Assembly (NCBI RefSeq): GCF_000313135.1
Contig: NW_004457702.1
Coordinates: 736,001 to 800,000 of the forward strand
Length of the DNA: 64,000 bases
DNA from: Acanthamoeba castellanii str. Neff
Taxonomy: Eukaryota; Discosea; Longamoebia; Acanthamoebidae
Direction: 5' to 3'
Shown here: positions 30,269-42,763 of the stretch, piece after piece
How the letters are laid out: every line of letters starts with the position of its first letter
Position numbering within the stretch: position 1 is the stretch's first letter
The notes under the pieces: generated by a model
The model's database searches: none
What the model was told of the DNA's origin: nothing
What the model saw: only the letters and a program-made list of their open reading frames with translations
Translations under genes and position numbers: made by a program

Positions 30269-31964
30269 ATGGAAGGCCTGCCACCAGCACCCCTGCCCCC
30301 GTTCGAGACGGGTCTGAGCTGCTACAGCGTTGAGTTCTCGCCGTTCGAGGACAACAAGCTCGCGGTTGCCTGCTCGCAGCACTTCGGCATCATCGGTGCG
30401 GAAATCGCGACTTCCCAGGCTTGATTATAATCTAATCGTGCTGCGCTTCGACAGGAAATGGACGTCAGCTGGTGCTCCAGGCAATGCCAGGAGGTATGAC
30501 CGTAGTTGCAGCCTTCGATACACAAGGTATGAATAATTAACATCAAATCAAGTAAATCACAATTAATGATTAAATCCAAACCCTGGTGCCAGATGGGCTG
30601 TATGACTGCACCTGGAGCGAAAACAACGAACGTCACCTCCTCTCCTCATCTGGCGATGGCTCCATCAAGGTTCCTGCCCCCTCGGCCACGCGCGTTTCCT
30701 TGTAACCGCCCAGCGAGCCTCACAACCTCCTACACGAACTTGGCCCGCACAGTTGTGGGACACCGGGCTGCCGCCTGCACAGAACCCCCTGCGCAGCTTT
30801 CACGAGCACACGAACGAGGTGCCTCCTCCCGCTACCGACGCCATAGCGGACACGCGCTAGGCTGGCCATCAGGCCCTTGCCCGTCGGTCACACTCACTCA
30901 CCTCCGTTCCTCCCTAAGGCCTACAGCGTGGACTGGAATCTGGTGGCCAAGGACAGCTTCGTCTCAGGCGCCTGGGACAACACCGTCAAGTTCTGGTCTC
31001 CCGAACGGTCGGTGCTCATTCTGTTTCGTGTGCCGGCGTGTGTGTGTCGTGTGTGTGTCGTGTGTGTGTCGTGTGTGTGCTGACTGTTGCGTGAAAACTG
31101 CACAGGCACGAGTCGATTCGCACGTGGCGGGAGCATAGCTACTGCGTGTACTCCACGATCTGGTCGCCCACGTCGGCCACTCTCTTCGCCTCAGCCTCGG
31201 GCGACGGCACCCTCCGCCTGTGGGACGTCAACGAGGCCGGCGCGGCGCTGGTGATTCCGGCGCACGGCGGCATGGAGGTGCTCACCTGCGACTGGTCCAA
31301 GTACAACGACAACATTCTTGTCTCCGGCTCCGTCGACAAGTCCATCAAAGTCTGGGTACGGCGCGGCGCGATCGATCATCTCGCAGCGCTCTGCTGACTC
31401 CAGGTGCGTGTGCGTGTGTGGCCGTGTGCGGTGTGTGCGTGTGCGGGCGGTATGTACATGCAGGATATCCGGAAGCCCAGAGATCCGCTGTTCGTGCTGC
31501 AGGGCCACACGTTCGCCGTGCGGCGCCTCAAGTGCTCGCCCTACAACGAAAACATCATCGCCTCGGTCTCCTAGTACGACTCCCACGTGCACTGGTGTTG
31601 CGCTCTCCACAACACTGACACAACTGCGTTGCGTGTGCGTGTGTGTGTGTGTGTGTGTGAGTGTGTCGTGTGCCACACAGTGACATGTCGATGATGTTGT
31701 GGGACCTGGGACGGCCGGAGGATCCCTTCATGCAGCGGTACGAGCACCACACGGAGTTCGCGCTGGGCGTCGACTTCAACATCTTCGTGGAGGGCCAGGT
31801 CGCCACCTGCGCCTGGGACGAACGTACGTTGAACCTTCTTTTCTCTCATCGTCATCGACTATCGAGTCTTGATACGTTGCTAACGTTTTGTGCAATGACG
31901 GCGTGTGCGGCGTGGTGCAGGCGTGTTTGTGTTCGACCAGAATGTTGGGCCAGTGCTGCGGTGA
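30269..31964 (+). CDS. PEX7: Peroxin 7 (PTS2 receptor), WD40 protein
   Basis: Imports PTS2-tagged proteins into peroxisomes. Start ATG 30269 (MEGLPPAPLPPFETGLSCYS, then VEFSPFEDNKLAVACSQHFG), matching the PEX7 N-terminus. WD repeats in order: DGLYDCTWSENNERHLLSSS..SIK, LWD, EVYSVDWNLVAKDSFVSGAW..KFWSP, CVYSTIWSPTSATLFASASG..RLWD, EVLTCDWSKYNDNILVSGSV..KVW, DIRKPRDPLFVLQGHTFAVRR..NIIASVSY (Tyr split by an intron), DMSMMLWDLGRPED, and the final YEHHTEFALGVDFNIF... RVFVFDQ, ending TGA 31962-31964. An apparent TAG at 31573 is spliced out with donor GTACGAC. Introns carry GT and GTGTGTC repeats. Confidence 0.9.
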
Positions 31965-32319
31965 CGCGCGACAGAGACCTGTCAAGGAATTTGATGAATG
32001 CGTAGATCAACGATCGGCGCATTCCATGAATATTAATTGTCGAACTATTCAAACAAGCGCAAGGAGTTTAGCTGGGTGTTCCTGTGTGGCTCGCACACGG
32101 TCACGGTTCTCGCTTCTCTTTTCCTGATCTTCTCGGTTTGCAGCATCCTCCAACCCCACCCCCTCTTCATCTTGCAGCTGGCACTGCAGATTGAACAATC
32201 GGCTGGCATCGGTTATTTATTTTATTTATATTTATTTATTTGTTGCTGGGGTGAGACTGGCTGCATCTTCTTCCGCCTGGTTGCCCCGCAGCACCTCGAG
32301 GTTGAACTGATCATCCAAG
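31965..32319. other. Intergenic region
   Basis: 355 bases between PEX7 and the myosin gene, same strand. T-rich with an ATTTATTT tract (32215-32245). No gene seen. Confidence 0.5.
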
Positions 32320-33143
32320 ATGTCCTTTCTAACTGCGAAGCTCGATCAGGTGCCCCTCCTTCCTTAAATTTGCCCTCTTTTCCCCTTCGATCTCTGCGTG
32401 TCGCCACATGTGGCTGAATTGATTTGTTCATTTTCTTTTTAATTCATCTTCAACTTCTTAAGTGTTGCATGCAATCCTCCATGCGGCAACTTCTCATTCT
32501 CTCTTCTGATTTTTCTCGTGCCGTGTTTTCATCAATCAACTCACACGCACCGCACACCACAGGGCACGCAAGTATGGGTGCCCAGCGGCGAGCGCGGGAG
32601 CACCGACTGGGTGTTTGCCGAGGTGGTGGACGACGTCGAGGAGGGCGCCAAGGAGGCCCTGGTGGCCCTCGAGGACGACACCGGCCGCGTCATCACCGCC
32701 CAGGACCCCGACACCGGCGAGTATAAAGTACGCACCCTCTCCTGCGTGTGCGGTGTGTGCGGTGTGTGCGGTGTCGTGTGCGATTCTTTCTTACGGTCTA
32801 CACTCGATTGCAGCCCAAAACGGCCAAGTACGCGAGGGACGCGGTCTACATCCGCAACCCAGACATTCAAGACGGAGTGGACGACCTCACTGCGCTCTCC
32901 TACATGCACGACCCCGCCATCCTCCACGCGGTACGCACGCGCGACTGGCCGCGGTAATTCTTTCTTTTCGACCCCCACCGACTAAGTGTGCATGTTGTGT
33001 GCGTGTCGTGTTGTTGGTCGTGTCGTGTTCTAGCTGTACTTGCGCTATCGGGTGGACATGATCTATTCGTACTCGGGGCCGATTCTGATCGCCGTCAACC
33101 CCTACAAGGAGATCACCGGCCTCTACACCAAGCGCATGGTAAA

Positions 33144-33206
<63 letters not shown>

Positions 33207-35169
33207 GGAGGCACGCGCGCGTGGTCGCTGATGAAACGTTCGTTTCGAACGAACAGATGGACGCCTACGTGGGCCACCACTTGGGCAAGCTGTCGCCGCA
33301 CGTGTTCGCCATCGCCGAGGAGGCCTTCCGCCACATGTCCATCGACGGTACCAACCAGTCGATCCTCGTCTCCGGCGAATCGGGCGCCGGCAAGACCGAA
33401 ACGACCAAGTACATCCTCCGCTACCTGGCCGCCATGGCCTCCGGCGCGTCGGGCGGCTCGTCGAGCAAGGAGGGCCAGCGCAGCAGCCTCCTCGCCCAGA
33501 AGGTCCTCGAGTCCACTCCCCTGCTCGAGGTACCACCGCACCCCCCTCTCCCCGTCCACGATGCGCAGTGTATTGACTGTGTGTCGTGTCGTGTCGTGTC
33601 GTGTCGTTGCGTGTGTTGCGTGTGTTGCGTGTGTCGTGTCGTGTGATGTAAGGCGTTTGGTAATGCGCGCACGCGGTTCAACAACAACTCGAGCCGGTTC
33701 GGTAAGTTCATCGAGATCTGGTTCGGCAAGTATGGGAACAGCATCACGGGGTCGGCCCTGCGCACCTACCTGCTCGAGAAGTCCCGCATCGTGAAGCCCG
33801 CCCTGGGCGAGCGCAACTTCCACATCTTCTACCAGCTCCTCGACGGCCTCCACCCCGAAATCGTACGTCTGCCACGCCCACCGCCACCCTAATCGTATGG
33901 CATATTAACGTGTGTGTGTGTGTGTGTCGTGTGTGTGTGTGTGTGTGTGTCATGCGTAGAAACAACGATTGATGCTGAGGGAGGCGGGCGACTACTACTA
34001 CCTGGCCCAGTCGGAGTGCCTCCACATCGAGGGCGTGAGCGACGCGGCCCACCTCCAGCAGACGGTCAACGCCATGAACATCATGGGCCTCACGCCCGAC
34101 GAGCAGATGGACATGTTTGCCGTCATCGCCGCCGTGCTGCACCTGGGCAACGTGCGCTTCTACGAGGGCCGCGGCGAGGCTGCCCAGCTCGAGCCCGAGG
34201 AGTCCGACGCCGACGAGGCCTGGGGCAAGGAGAAGCGGTGCGTACGCTGGCTCGCCGCGTTGTCGTCTACTCGGCGCACTGGCTCATCGTGAATGGAATT
34301 TGGGGCATGCAGGGGACAAGAACTCGCGCATAGCCCGAATGCTTCGCTCAACCGCGCGTGTTGGCTGCTGGGCTGCGAGCCCGGGGAGGTCGCCAAGTCG
34401 TTCCTTCAACGGTACGTCTGCTTCGCCTGAGTGCAATTATTTTATATTTAATTTAATATATATATATTTATTGAACAATTTTTTGATTTTGGTATTTAAT
34501 AAAAAATTTGGTGGTTGTTGCAGGCAAATCACGGTGGCCGGTGGTGAGCAGCTGATCACGCCGCTCAACAAGGAGAAGGCCGAGAACAGTCGCGACTCCC
34601 TCGCCATGCTCCTCTACAGCAAACTGTTCGACTGGTATGCCATCGACACTCTACTCACATTCCACAAACACAACGCACACGCCGCCACACGCCACACGCC
34701 CGCACGACGGCACACGCATGACTGACTTGGCACGCGCCAGGCTGGTGTCGAAGATCAACGATTCGCTGCGCGAGGAGGCCCAGGCTCAGGCGCAGCCGCA
34801 GCAGCCGGCCATCGCCCCTGCGCAGGCCGCCGCCTCGCACGGCGCGTCGTCGTTCTTCAAGAACGTGGCGAGCGCCGTCACCTCGTCGTTCGTCGCTCCG
34901 CCTGCCACGGGCGGCGGCGCACCGTCATCGTTCCTGGCGTCGGCGGGCTCGGGCTCGGCATCGCTTGCGACGGGCTCGGGCTCGTCGGCCGGCGCGCGAC
35001 CGCCGAACCCGCAAGCGCACGCCTTCATCGGCATTCTGGACATCTACGGCTTCGAGTGCTTCGACGTCAACGGCTTCCCCCAGTTCTGCATCAACTACGC
35101 CAACGAGCGTCTGCAGCAGCACTTCAACACTCACATCTTCAGTACGTGTTTGTCACCACACACGTAGAA

Positions 35170-35231
<62 letters not shown>

Positions 35232-38200
35232 GCACATGCACACATGAATGCGCGTGCTGACGTAGCGAAATTTCGACAGAGCACGAGCAGCAGGAGTACA
35301 TCAAGGAGAAGATCGACTGGTCGTGGGTGACCTTCCAAGACAACCAGGGCTGCATCGACCTGCTCGAGAACAAGCCCCTCTGCATCCTCGCCCTCCTCGA
35401 CGAGGAGTGCCGCTTCCCCAACGGTGCGGTGCCATACAGCTGCATTCCTTGCATTTCATTTTCAATTCATGCTAAACATTCCATCCATTCCTCTCTGGTG
35501 CTGGCCTGCAGGCTCGGACGAGAGCTTCGCCGCCAAGGTGCGGAAGACGCACGACAAGGACGAATTCTTCGCCCTGCCCCGCTTCAGCACCAGCGCCTTC
35601 TCCATCAAGCACTACGCCGGCATGGTCGACTACGAAGCGCGGGTATGTGCGAGTGTGTCGTGCGGTTGCGTGTGCGGTGCTGCGTGTCGTGTTGTGCAAT
35701 AATAATAATAATCGCGCGAGTGTGCCACACGCAGACGGGCTTCCTGGACAAGAACAAGGACTTCTCGGTGCCGGCCCACCCGGTGCTGCTGCAAAAGGCG
35801 GCCAACCGGTTCATCAAATACCTCTTCTCCGCCGCCAACAAGAGCTCGTCGGGCGCGGCGGCCGCCGGCAGTAGTGGCGGTGGTGGCGACAGCAGGCGAG
35901 GCAGCTCCATCAGCGGCCGACCGGGTGCGGGTGGCGGCGGCGGCGGAGCGTCGTCGTTCCAGTTCATGGGCGTCGCCACCCAGTTCAAGACCTCCCTCAA
36001 GCACCTCATGGAGACCATCGGGTTCGATCTCCGCGCCCCAACTAAATATTTCTTTGTCGTCAATAACACTCATCACACGACATAACACACACACACACAC
36101 GACACATGCAACACGACACGACACGCACACACAGAGCGACACAGCCGCATTTCGTGAGGTGCATCAAGCCCAACTACGAGCAGATGCCCAACCTGTTCGA
36201 CAAGCCGAGAGTACTGCCTCCACTCTACATTATGTCCGGGCCTATATATTCTATGTACATTTGCTGATTAACATTTTGCATTTTTTCCCCCTCTATTTTA
36301 GGTGCTGCACCAGCTGCGGTGCGGAGGCGTGATGGAGGCCGTGCGCATCGCCTCGGCCGGCTATCCCTCCCGCACCCCCTACAAGAACTTCTACGCCAGG
36401 TACCCCTCCCCACACAATGCCTCTGGTGTCGTGTCACGTCTTGTTTGTCAGCTGACGCGCGACACACGCACACGACCACACACACACACACGGCAGGTAC
36501 CAGATATTGAAGAAGCACGAGCAGGGCGAGGACTCGAGGTCGTCGTGCCACTCTCTGTTCCAGGCCCTCGGCATCCAAAAGATCGAAGGCCAGTTCGGCG
36601 AGACCAAGATCTTCCTCAAGGCCGGCATGGCACGTCTTCCCCCGCCGCACACACGCGCGCAACACACGACACACACGACACACACACACGACACGACACA
36701 CGCGTCGGCTAACGAGTGGGGTGCGTGGTTGTGTTTCATCAGATCGCGCATTTGGAGAAGCTGCGTACGGACAGGCTGAACTGGGCGGCGGCGGTGTTCC
36801 AGAAGAACTGGAAGCGCATCATCGCCGAGCGGCGCTTCCGCGCCATGCGCACTGCCGCGGTCAAGATCCAGACCCGTACGTGCCGACATTCTTTTCATTC
36901 CGCATATTTTTTATGTTAATTTCTACACCGTACGTACGTATCTGATTCTTTACATTTATTTATTATTTTGCGTGGCCAGGCGTGCGTCAGTTCCTGGCCA
37001 AGAAGGAGCTCCTCAGGCGCAAGCGTCTGCGTGCCGCTCTGCTCGCCCAAAAGGTGCCCGCCCGCCCGCTTTCATTGTTTTCATAGAGAGAAAGAGAGAG
37101 AGAGAGAGAGAGTGGTCATGATGTTAACACAAAACACAAACACAAACATGAAACGAAAACAAAACAGATTTTCCGCATGCAGCGGGTCAGAAGAGAGTAC
37201 AGGAAGACGCGCGCCGCTGCTCTTACCTTCCAACGCGGTACTGTCATCATCATCTCTCGAATGCTTACTCCTCTCTGGGGCTTTGCTCACACTCACAGTT
37301 CACCACCGCACACGCACCACCGCACGCACGACACACGACACACACACACACACACAGTGTTCCGCGGGGTGATGACGGAGAAGGTGCTGCAGGAGAAGAA
37401 GCAGGCGGCGGCTTTGGTCATCCAGGCCCGGTGCCGCGCCTACCTGGCCGCCAAGCGCCGGGCCGAGGCCGAGCGCCAGCGTCGCGAGGAGGAGGAGCGC
37501 CGGCGCCGCGAAGAAGAGGAGCGCCTGCGTCGCGAGGAGGAAGAGCGCCAGCGCGCCGAGGAGGCCGAGCGCCTGCGTCGCGAAGAGGAGGAGCGCCTGC
37601 GGCTCGAAGAAGAGGAGCGCCAGCGCCGCGCGGAGGAGGAGCGCCGGAAGAAGGAGAAGCGGAAGAAGAAGCGCGAGGAGCTCGAGCGCAAGCTGAAGGA
37701 GGAGGAGGACCGGCGGCGCGCTGAGGCCGAGAAGCTGCGCGAGGAGATGGAGCGCGTGGTGCGCGAGGAGGAGGCCAAGCGGCGCGAGGAAGAGGAGGAG
37801 CGGCGCCGGCGCGAGGCGGAGGAGGCCGAGCGGCGTGAGACGCGCAAGCGGCAGAAGGCGGCCGAGCGCGAGGAGGCCGAGCGGCAGGCCAAGGCCGAGG
37901 AAGAGGAGCGCCGGCGGGCCGAAGAGGCGGAGCGCGCGCGGCAGGCCGAGGAGGCGGCGCGGCTCAAGGAGGCCAAGCGGGCACGCAAGGCCGAGGAGGA
38001 GGAGCGCCGGCGGGCCGAGGAGGAGGAGGAGCGCGAGCGGCAGGCGGCCAAGAAGCAGAAGCGGCGCGAGCGCAAGGCGCTGGAGCGGGCCGAGCGCGAG
38101 CGCCTGGCGGCCGAGATCCAGACCATGCGCGAGCTGGAGCGCGAGCGGGTGGCGCGGGAAGACGAGGCCCAGAAGCAGGAGGTGGAGAAGGACGAGGAGA

Positions 38201-41200
38201 AGCGGCGGCGGCGCGAGGAGAAGCGGCTGCGGGAGGAGCGCGAGCAGGAGCTGCTGCGGCTCGAGCGCGAGCGGGCCGAGACGGAGCGCCGGCGGCTCGA
38301 GGAGGAGCTCAAGGAGCTCAAGCGCAAGGAGAAAGAACGAATCGAGCGCGAGAAAGAGCGAAAGCGACAGGAGAGCGAACGCGACGAGGAGAAGCGCCGT
38401 CGGAAGGAGGAGGAGCGGCTGCGCAAGGAGAAGGACAAGGAGGAGAAGCGCAAGCGGCTCGAGAAGGAGGAGGCCGAGAAGAAGCGCATTCAGGACGAGC
38501 TCAAGGAGATGAAGCGCCGCGACAAGGAGCGCCGGCGGCTCGAGGAGGAGCGCAGCAAGATCCAGGGCACCAAGGAGGAGGAGGAGCGCCGCCGACGCGA
38601 CGACGAGCGCCGCATGGAGCTCGAGCACCAGCTCGCCGAACGCACCGACGAGGTACGCGTGTGTGTGTGTGTGTCGTGTGTGTCGTGTGTTTCGTGTGTG
38701 TCGTGTGTGTCGTGTGCGCTGACATTATAGTTTGGTAGTTGCAAACGCTGGTGGCGCACAACGAGGAAGTGATGGAGGAGCTGGGCGTGCTGCGCGAGGA
38801 GCTGGCCGAGGAGGAGAAGAAGAACGAAGAGCTGCGTGACGAGAAGGTGCGGCTGCGCCAGGAGCGGGCCGAGGCCGAAGCCGAGTGGCAGCGCCGCTGG
38901 GCCGAGGCCGACGCCCAGCACCAGGCCGAGCGCGCGGAGCTCGAGGCCGCGCTGGCCCAGCACCGGGCCGAGCTCGACGACCTACGCGCGGCGCTGGCCC
39001 GCGAGCAGGCCGAGCGCGAGCGCGACGCGGCGGCGCACGAGGCCGACCGCCGCGCGTGGGCCGAGGCCAGCGAGGGCTTCGAGGCCTTCAAGCACGGCAT
39101 GGAGGAGCAGCTGTCGGGCCTGCGCGACGACCTCGAACATGCACAGCGCGCGCACGAAAGCGAGATCGAGCAGAAAACGCGCGCGTTCGAGGACCAGCTC
39201 GCGGCGGTCGACCAGAAGAGGCGGAAGAGGAAGCAGCGGGCCAAGGAGGCCGAGGAGGCGCTCGAGGCCCGCGTCAAGCAGCTCGAGGCCGAGCTCGCGG
39301 CCAGCAAGGAGGAAAACGAAGAGCTCTCCAAGGACCTCGAAAACATCGAAGAAGAAGAGGGTACGACACTATGCTACTCGCGTTGTGGGATTGGTCGATT
39401 TTTTATTGTCGACGTGATGTCTGATTTCTGGTTGGTGGGTTGGTTGGGGTCATCGACTACGTGTGCACATGTGCAGAGCGTCGCCTGAAGGGGACGATCC
39501 AGGGTCGCGAGGCGGTCACGGGCGAGGAGGTCGAGGCGGAGATGCTGGCCACCGTCATGATGGGCAGCGCCGAAGAGGGCCGCAAGCGTCTCATCGGCCT
39601 CGTCTTCGCCGAAGAAAAGTACGCTCACGCCCACGACGTGTCGTATACACTGTGTGTCGTTGGAGTCGCGAGAGCTCAATGTTGTTGGCGGTGCGCTACG
39701 CAGGGGTTTCGTGATGGGCGTGCCTGCGCCGGGCCTGGTGGTGTTCCGCTACCTCCGCACCTGGGGCGAACTCTCCCTGTCCTTCCTCTCCGCCCGGTAC
39801 CTTCCCTTTCTTCCTCGAATTCCCCACATTCCCACATTTTTGTCATTACTCACGCGGCTCCCACCGCACACCACCACACACGCACACGCACACACGCACA
39901 CGCACGCACACGCACACACACGACAAACAGGCAAGAGAGTGTGCTCATGCCCTACACGATCTCGGTGATCCGCGCTCTCACCCAGAGCTACTTCCAGGTT
40001 CGCTGCCCTAACTGTAATAATAATAATAACAACAGTTGGGCGCATGTCTCACACATCGTTACGCGTGTCTCGTGCCACGACACACGCACACTACTAGGAC
40101 AACCAAGAGCTGGCGTTCCTGCTGTCCAACGTGTGCGTCATGCTGCACCTCATCCGCAAGGAGCTCCAGGGCATCTCCACCCCCTCTAAGCGCCTCAAGC
40201 GGTACCGTGCCGCCCAGCCCTCTAATATATATGTCGACGCTGCCGCCGCCGCCGCTGACGTCACGCTCACCACTTGATTGATTGGTCAGCGCGGAGACGC
40301 GACGTTCGCTGCGGCGCGGTCCGGGCGGAGCCTCCTCCCTGCTGGCCATGATGGCCTCCTACAACTCTGAAGAGCAGCGCAACCTGCTCGACATCGGTAC
40401 GAACGCACCACGCGCGCACAACCGCACACGCACACAACCGCACACGCACAACCTGACTCTGCTCGCGCTGCGCGCAGGACGGATCGACCTGGCGGGCAAC
40501 AATCTGAGCATGCTCATGCAGCGCGAGGAGGAGAACGACGCCCAACTCAGCGCCAGCGGCGGCAGCGGCGACCCCACCAACGGTACGTACCTCTGATGTC
40601 GCATGCGTGCCGTGGTGTGTGCGGTGGTGGATGTGTGCGTTCGTTTCCGTGTTTTGCTGAACGTATGCCATCTTCATTGCTCGCCCCCGCGGTCTATGTA
40701 GGATCCGCGCCGGCCATCGTCTCGCCTGTGCTCTGGTTCGAGAAGCAGATGAAGGACCTCCTCAAGTACGCCCCCCTCCAGCACGCACCGCACACGCACG
40801 CACCGCACGCCGCACACGCACGCACCGCACGCACCGCACAGGCAATGAAATAATGATTGTTTCCCTCTCCCCCCAAATGGCAGGTTGATCTACACGCAGC
40901 TGGCGTTCAACATCCGCACGCGTCTGCGCAACGTGGTGGAGAAGGCCATTCTCGACAAGCGCAACCTCTCCTCGGGCTCGTCCGGCATCGGCGGCACCAA
41001 CAGCCCCGGACCCCACCGCAAGAAGAGTACTGGCTTCCCGTCGTGTCGTGTCGTGTCGTGTCGTGTCGTGTCGTGTCGTGTCGTGTCGTGTCGTGTCGTG
41101 TCGTGTCGTGTCGTGTCGTGTCGTGTCGTGTCGTGTCGTGTGTGCGGAGCGATGATGGCTAACAGTTGGGGTGGTCGCAGCCGAGCGCACGGTGGCGCTG

Positions 41201-42657
41201 GAGACAGTGATCGGCATCATGGACGAATTCCTCACCCTCTTCCAATCCAACTTTGTCCACTTGGAGGCACGTCTCTTCGTGCGGTGCGTGCGGTGCGTGT
41301 GTGCGGCGGTGACTAACGTGTGTGCGCACACGCGTGTGGGCGTGTATGTGTCAATGTCAACAGGTGTCGAAGCAGTTCTTCCAGCAGTCGTTCCGATTCA
41401 TCGACAGCGTGCTGTTCAACGTGCTGCTGCTCCGCAAGGATCTGTGCACGTCGCGCCGCGCCTCCGAGATCCACTCCAACATCAGCCGCCTCGAGGGCTG
41501 GCTCGCCGAAACGGCCGGCGACGAGTGGGTGGGACCCCTCAACAACCACCTCCACTACATGCGCCAGGTACGCGCACACGCAGCGCCGCACACGCACACA
41601 CACGACACGGGACTGACGGTTGATGGTGGCGGCGGCGGTCATGTGTAGGGTTTGGGCCTGCTGCTGATGGACGACGCCAAGCGAAGGCGTGTGTGCGGCG
41701 ACGCCGAATTCCGCCACAAGATGTGTCCCGACCTCAACGTCTTCCAAATCCGTCAGCTCCTCTCCATGTACGAACCCCACCGCACACGCACGACCGCACA
41801 CGCACACGTCTCACCGCACACACGCACATGCCTCACCGCACACGTAGGTACACGCCCGAGCCGGGTCACGAGAAGGTGCCGCTGCAGCTGCTGGGCGAGC
41901 TGCTGGCGTCGGGCAAGGACGAGTACCAGGGCAAGGAGGGCGAGAGCGGCGAGCCGCAGGACCTGATCATCGACACCTCCTACCTGCCGCCCCTCCGCAT
42001 CAAGGACCTCCACTACATCGAACTCAGCGACGTCGCCTCCTTCCCCTTCCCCTCCTCCATCAAGGAGAACCTCCAAGAGGTGCGTGTGCGGTTGTGCGTG
42101 TGCGGTTGTGCGTGTGCGGTTATGCGTGTGCGGTTATGCGTGTGCGGTAACTAAACACATCACACACACATACACACACACACGGCACGCAGGCAAACGA
42201 GGAGATGAAGCGGGTGAAGCAGGCCGAGTCGCGGGAGGCGGGCATGCCGAACGCGCTAGCCAGCGCCAAGTCGCAGTCGCGGTCCAAGTCGAGCCGCACC
42301 CTGCCCCACAACCCGCCCGCGGGCGGCACCAACCGCCTCGAGCAGCAGCGCAGCGAGCGACTCCTCACCGGCGCCGGCAGCCGCGTCTCGCCCAACGGCA
42401 GGGAGCGCACCGACTCAGACTCGTCGCCGTCGTCGGGTTCGGCCATCGGCGGCGGTGCCACGCGCGTGTCGCCTCGCGAGGGCAGCGGCGGCGGTGGTGT
42501 TGGTATTCTGCCGCCGGCGGCGGACTACGGCGAACAGCGGTCGGCCCAGCAGCTGGCCTGGTGGCGTGGCACCGCGCCGCCGCGCGAACGTAGCGCCAGC
42601 GCCGCGCCCAAGCCCAAGCGCAGCGGCGGTGCCGAACCGCCCCCGAGGCGTGGCTAG
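32320..42657 (+). CDS. Myosin V-type heavy chain with charged single-helix segment and DIL domain
   Basis: Unconventional actin motor, myosin V/XI-like. Start ATG 32320 ([21 protein letters not shown], an SH3-like N-terminal subdomain). Motor landmarks: [34 protein letters not shown] (P-loop, about 33377), [16 protein letters not shown] (switch I), [18 protein letters not shown] (switch II/relay), [19 protein letters not shown] (actin-binding/converter). An insert of about 80 Ala/Ser/Gly-rich residues precedes DIYGFE. About five or six IQ motifs follow (36750-37440), then about 400 residues of Glu/Arg/Lys-rich sequence (37440-38650), a coiled coil, and a C-terminal region like the DIL cargo-binding domain ([20 protein letters not shown] to [12 protein letters not shown]). 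A Ser/Gly-rich tail ends at the TAG at 42655-42657. More than 25 introns. Confidence 0.9.
33144..33204. repeat. (CA)n array
   Basis: Pure CA repeat in an early myosin intron (sense CA-rich). Confidence 0.95.
33911..33951. repeat. (GT)n array
   Basis: GT repeat in a later myosin intron (sense GU-rich), complementary to the CA arrays of the same transcript. Confidence 0.9.
35172..35228. repeat. (CA)n array
   Basis: Second pure CA repeat in a myosin intron, next to the 3' side of the [10 protein letters not shown] exon. Confidence 0.95.
41040..41141. repeat. (TCGTG)n pentamer array, about 20 copies
   Basis: In a myosin intron just before the [17 protein letters not shown] exon. Confidence 0.95.
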
Positions 42658-42763
42658 AGCCCAACACGGTTGGGAAATAGGGCAACAACATTAAAAATAT
42701 TCATTTTATTCGTGAAATATTTAGAGGAAAGCTTTCATTCTACGCCGGAAGCTCAGAGAGAAG

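Noticed and set aside
31564..31580. In-frame stop in the PEX7 gene as a pseudogene signal
   Set aside because: The TAG spans a GT donor (TA|GTACG) and is removed by splicing; the Tyr codon is restored by the next exon.
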